This document shows positions 6,232 to 6,830 of a DNA stretch of 6,830 nucleotides, piece after piece; the first letter of the stretch is position 1, and the number at the start of each line of letters is the position of its first letter. The stretch covers positions 1 through 6,830 of the forward strand of contig JAEKFU010000277.1 of assembly GCA_016522385.1 (NCBI GenBank), read 5' to 3'. The translations under genes and the position numbers were made by a program. The notes under the pieces are model-generated. The model saw nothing but the letters and a program-made list of their open reading frames with translations, was not told where the DNA came from and ran no database searches. This stretch comes from Pseudomonadota bacterium. GTDB taxonomy: Bacteria > Pseudomonadota > Alphaproteobacteria > Rhizobiales > Aestuariivirgaceae.

Positions 6232-6830
6232 TTATTCTGCGGCGTGTTTGAAACCGGCGACAGGAATGACTGCCGTATCACTTGCGATCGCCTTTTCATC
6301 TACCGGGCCTTCGATTGGTTGACCGCGCCATCGGTCTCGCCATGTAGCGAGCTGTTCGCGCCATACTGTCGGCGCGACCAGCAAAGTCGGCGTCAGCACA
6401 AGCGTCAGTAGCGTGGCAAAGGCCAGGCCAAAGGAGATCGCCGTGGCCAATTGCACCCACCAAGTCGATGTCACGCTGCCGATTTCGACACTGCGCGAGA
6501 ACCAGTTGACGTTGATCTGATAAATCATCGGCAACAGGCCGAATATCGTCGTGACGGTCGTCAGCAACACTGGCCGCAGCCGCTGCGCTGCAGTTCGCAG
6601 TACGGCGTCTCGAACTGCAAATCCCTTGGCCAGCAGATTGTGATAGGTGTCGATTAACACAATCGCGTTGTTCACCACAATTCCGGCCAATGCAACCACG
6701 CCGGTGCCCGTCATGATGACCGAAAACGATTGTCCCATTACCAGCATGCCGATCAACACGCCGGATAACGACATGACCAGCGTGGAAAGCGTCAGGATCG
6801 CATGATAGAAGCTGTTGAACTGGGTCAGCA
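6232..6830 (-). CDS. RND-family efflux permease, C-terminal 198 residues (cut by window edge)
   Basis: The minus-strand frame enters from the right edge without a start and ends at TAA (6234-6232). The visible part begins LTQFNSFYHAILTLSTLV and continues with the hydrophobic block ALAGIVVNNAIVLIDTY, RLRPVLLTTVTTIFGLLPM and a last helix FGLAFATLLTLVLTPTLL. These are the terminal transmembrane helices of AcrB/HAE-type or related RND proton-driven permeases; the NN-x-IVLID and RLRPxLLTT motifs are typical. The tail after the last helix is about 50 residues, charged and cytoplasmic. In the full protein (about 1000 residues) most of the porter domain and the proton-relay residues would lie outside the window, so the substrate cannot be inferred. 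It converges on pssA with 5 bases between stop codons and no visible terminator. It is probably an unrelated transcription unit. Confidence 0.92.
   Translation of the reverse strand, partial: LTQFNSFYHAILTLSTLVMSLSGVLIGMLVMGQSFSVIMTGTGVVALAGIVVNNAIVLIDTYHNLLAKGFAVRDAVLRTAAQRLRPVLLTTVTTIFGLLPMIYQINVNWFSRSVEIGSVTSTWWVQLATAISFGLAFATLLTLVLTPTLLVAPTVWREQLATWRDRWRGQPIEGPVDEKAIASDTAVIPVAGFKHAAE

Noticed and set aside
1..6830. Mobile elements, tRNA or rRNA genes, phage or defence genes
   Set aside because: No transposase or integrase motifs, terminal inverted repeats, tRNA-like cloverleaf or defence domains were found by reading both strands.

Overview
This 6.8 kb window looks like a chromosomal housekeeping segment of an alphaproteobacterium, most likely of the Hyphomicrobiales (Rhizobiales) type. 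The evidence is the gene order (LOG-family protein, LysM/Ig-like envelope protein, Atm1-type ABC exporter, psd, pssA, RND permease), the close match of each protein to rhizobial family patterns recalled from memory, and a moderately high GC content. No species can be named from the sequence alone. I see no mobile element, CRISPR array, tRNA or rRNA.

Layout. Positions 1-305 (minus strand) hold the N-terminal 101 codons of a LOG/TIGR00730-family phosphoribohydrolase-like protein, cut by the left edge. A 460-base gap (306-765) separates it from the divergent plus-strand genes and should hold both promoters. From 766 to 6226 four genes run on the plus strand: a 602-residue membrane-anchored protein with two Ig-like modules and a C-terminal LysM domain (766-2574), an Atm1/ABCB7-type half-transporter (2675-4606), phosphatidylserine decarboxylase psd (4687-5385, TTG start) and CDP-diacylglycerol-serine O-phosphatidyltransferase pssA (about 5441-6226). 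The C-terminal 198 residues of an RND efflux permease (6232-6830, minus strand) converge on pssA with 5 bases between the stop codons.

Function. PssA makes phosphatidylserine from CDP-diacylglycerol and serine, and Psd decarboxylates it to phosphatidylethanolamine, so the two genes form the complete PE branch. Atm1 is expected to export a glutathione-linked compound tied to Fe-S/thiol or metal homeostasis. The LysM protein probably binds peptidoglycan from a membrane anchor. Apart from the psd-pssA pair, no direct functional link is shown; the genes share strand and an envelope/membrane theme.

Nothing here amounts to a clearly undescribed system. The points most worth a second look are small-scale: a perfect 13-base palindrome with Irr-box-like half-sites just inside atm1, a possible translationally coupled mini-ORF before the LysM gene, the unusual initiation region of atm1, and the start choices of psd (TTG) and pssA (GTG beside a 30-base-offset duplication).
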